25,431 bases of DNA from JBBIOI01 sp037443425. Lineage in GTDB: Bacteria; Desulfobacterota; BSN033; UBA1163. The stretch lies in assembly GCA_037443425.1 (NCBI GenBank), contig JBBIOI010000044.1, forward strand, positions 1 through 25,431, read 5' to 3'. Position 1 is the first letter of the stretch; every line of letters begins with the position of its first letter. This document shows, one piece after another, positions 24,275-25,431 of the stretch. Below the pieces are notes generated by a model that was not told the origin of the DNA, ran no database searches, and was given only the letters and a program-made list of their open reading frames with translations. The position numbers and the translations under genes are program-made.

Positions 24275-24574
24275 GAGTAATAAGTCTATTTATTATATTC
24301 GATAATCCAAGATCCTTTTTTATTTCTGCAAACTTCTTATTCAATTTTTAGCTTCCACCCAGGATTATCATCCAAAAGGTTTTCACGGGAATGGAGCAAG
24401 TGAGGGTAGAGATTAAATTATGCTTCGTAATAAGTATAGCATTTAGATAAGCCAATGCTGCATAACTTGTCACGGGAAAAGAGATGCTTCCTTCTCGTTC
24501 AGATTTGTTGAATTTTTTTCTTAGATAATGTAATATAAAAATGATTAAATTAATATAGAAAAATCAAACTTTTT
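24275..24574. other. Gene-free AT-rich stretch between ubiD-like gene and tRNA-His
   Basis: No convincing gene was found. One minus-strand frame at about 24344-24412 ends in a hydrophilic peptide with RENLLDDNPGWKLKIE before a stop, which could be the tail of a decayed gene; it has no start. A weak dyad around 24300-24320 is followed by a T-run (TTTTTT near 24318) and might terminate the ubiD transcript, but it is not a strong hairpin. Confidence 0.3.
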
Positions 24575-24652
24575 GGTGAGTGTAGCTCAGCCGGATAGAG
24601 CACTGGGTTGTGGCCCCAGCGGTCGAGGGTTCGAATCCCTTCACTCACCCCA
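24575..24652 (+). tRNA. tRNA-His (GTG anticodon)
   Basis: 78 nt including the encoded G-1 and CCA. The acceptor GTGAGTG pairs with CACTCAC, and G-1 faces C73, the identity feature of tRNA-His. The anticodon arm CTGGG-TTGTGGC-CCCAG reads GTG. The T-arm is GAGGGTTCGAATCCCTT. It is separated from tRNA-Arg by two bases, so both are probably cut from one transcript. Confidence 0.96.
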
Positions 24653-24654
24653 AA

Positions 24655-24731
24655 GCGCCTGTAGCTCAGTTGGATAGAGCGTCGGACTTCGAATCCGCAG
24701 GTCGGGAGTTCGAGTCTCCCCGGGCGCGCCA
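24655..24731 (+). tRNA. tRNA-Arg (TCG anticodon)
   Basis: 77 nt with encoded CCA. The acceptor GCGCCTG pairs with CGGGCGC (one G-U), the D-arm is AGCTCAG-TTGGA-TAGAGC, and the anticodon loop CTTCGAA reads TCG. The T-arm is GGGAGTTCGAGTCTCCC. The 3' end is directly followed by the att-like core and a decayed tyrosine recombinase gene, as expected for an integration target. Confidence 0.96.
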
Positions 24732-24748
24732 ATAATTTCAATAACTTA
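24729..24748 (+). repeat. att-like core at the tRNA-Arg 3' end (copy 2 of an inverted 20-bp pair)
   Basis: CCAATAATTTCAATAACTTA begins in the CCA of tRNA-Arg and extends 17 nt downstream. It is identical to 405-386 on the minus strand at the tmRNA 3' end. The remnant integrase gene starts its 3' end only 16 nt further on, the typical arrangement of an integrative element beside its tRNA target. I infer that this is the junction (attL or attR) of a decayed element. Confidence 0.65.
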
Positions 24749-24763
24749 CGAACCAGAAGGAAT

Positions 24764-25246
24764 TTACAACTCCTGCGATTGTGCTAATTTTGTGCTAATT
24801 TTTTTCCTGATCTGATCCAGTACCTCAACCCCATCTCTCAGGCTTTCAGGATAATGGTGAGCATACCTTGAAAGCATAGAGATCTCTTTCCATCTCCCGA
24901 GTTTCTGGATTTTATACAAATCTACTCCGGCCTGAGCAAGACGTGTAGCAAATGTGTGCCGAAGGTCATGCCAGCGAAGCCGTTCAATACCTGCTAATTT
25001 TATCGCATTGTAGAATGCCCTGAGCAGATTTCGAGGATCAATCTTTTCTCCTTTTTTGTTACAAAATACGTAGCTTGATCGAATATATCGCACCTTTGCT
25101 CTGTCTTTCAGTATCTCCATGGCTCGCTCATTCAGGGGGAGTGTATCTTTTGCCCTGTTTTTCTGCTCAATAAGGGTAATTGTTCGTCTCGATAAATCTA
25201 CCTGTTGCCATTGAAGATTGAGAAGTTCACCTCAACAAATTTCATT
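24764..25246 (-). pseudogene. Tyrosine recombinase/integrase remnant (C-terminal catalytic domain)
   Basis: An open stretch from 25231 to 24764 reads GELLNLQWQQVDLSRRTITLIEQKNRAKDTLPLN and continues through the catalytic domain: HDLRHTFATRLAQAGV (H and Arg II), LGRW (W) and SRYAHH (nucleophile Tyr), with the C-terminus LAQSQEL. Directly upstream the expected T-G-x-R-R-G-E-L is ruined: the first Arg codon reads TGT (25237-25235) and the next reads TGA (25234-25232), both explicable as C-to-T changes of CGT and CGA. Catalytic Arg I is therefore lost, and the N-terminal part is not recognisable beyond about 25300. The gene points towards tRNA-Arg, 16 nt from the att-like core. It is a dead integrase of a decayed genomic island or phage. 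Confidence 0.85.
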
Positions 25247-25431
25247 TCTGTAATTATTTTTATGGATAATCATAAAAAGATAAATTAGCAGTCTGTAAAT
25301 TGGCACTCGAGAGACAAATTGTCCATCCAAAAATTTTCTTCCGGTTATTGTTTAGAAATTCTTCTTTAATTTAAATAAGTTAGAAATTCCAGAAATTGGT
25401 ATTTTATTTGCTTGATAAATAAATAAAAAGA

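Noticed and set aside
24550..24741. 63-aa minus-strand ORF across the two tRNA genes
   Set aside because: It is the antisense translation of tRNA-Arg and tRNA-His, a well-known spurious protein type; the cloverleaf structures explain the sequence.
25232..25234. TGA in the integrase read as selenocysteine
   Set aside because: The preceding catalytic Arg is also lost, no hairpin follows, and the site normally holds Arg; a C-to-T nonsense change is simpler.

Overview
The window is one AT-rich chromosomal segment. It is dominated by a single co-directional run of housekeeping genes on the minus strand (about 18.8 kb down to 0.4 kb), followed by a plus-strand accessory region with selD, an ABC transporter and a UbiD-like decarboxylase. 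Two degraded stretches sit at the ends, next to a tmRNA and a tRNA pair. The order rpsU-yqeY-mutS2-dnaG-rpoD, the DUF4390 plus NtrY-type kinase pair, the hemE-hemH-hemG cluster, a selenoprotein SelD and an NMT1-type ABC/UbiD cluster suggest a deltaproteobacterium-like (Desulfobacterota) organism. That placement is inference from gene content, not from a phylogeny.

Minus strand, in the direction of transcription: (1) the macromolecular-synthesis cluster rpsU (S21), yqeY, mutS2, dnaG, rpoD, then a CAU-anticodon tRNA; (2) a coiled-coil zinc-ribbon protein and an RNase HI, directly followed by the RNase P RNA; (3) a DUF4390 exported protein and an NtrY-type histidine kinase without an adjacent NtrX regulator; (4) an apparent operon with its own good sigma-70 promoter: RecB-like Fe-S nuclease, leucyl aminopeptidase PepA, then the last steps of protoheme synthesis HemE, HemH and HemG/HemY; (5) smpB and ssrA (tmRNA), the two trans-translation partners. 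The 3' end of smpB overlaps the 5' end of tmRNA by 32 nt.

Plus strand: selD starts divergently from rpsU and carries an in-frame UGA (selenocysteine) at the usual catalytic Cys position. A near-perfect SECIS-like hairpin follows it, so the enzyme that makes the selenium donor is itself a selenoprotein. Downstream is a roughly 217-bp imperfect inverted repeat (MITE-like). Next come a substrate-binding protein gene that has lost its 5' third, an intact ABC ATPase and permease of the SsuBC/TauBC type, and a divergent UbiD-family decarboxylase. tRNA-His and tRNA-Arg follow, and then a broken tyrosine recombinase gene pointing at them.

The most interesting structural signal joins the two ends of the window. 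The 20-nt sequence CCAATAATTTCAATAACTTA begins in the CCA end of tmRNA (minus strand) and is repeated exactly at the CCA end of tRNA-Arg (plus strand), beside the integrase remnant. I read these as two scars of integrative elements that share an attachment core. No CRISPR array, toxin-antitoxin pair or clear defence system was seen.
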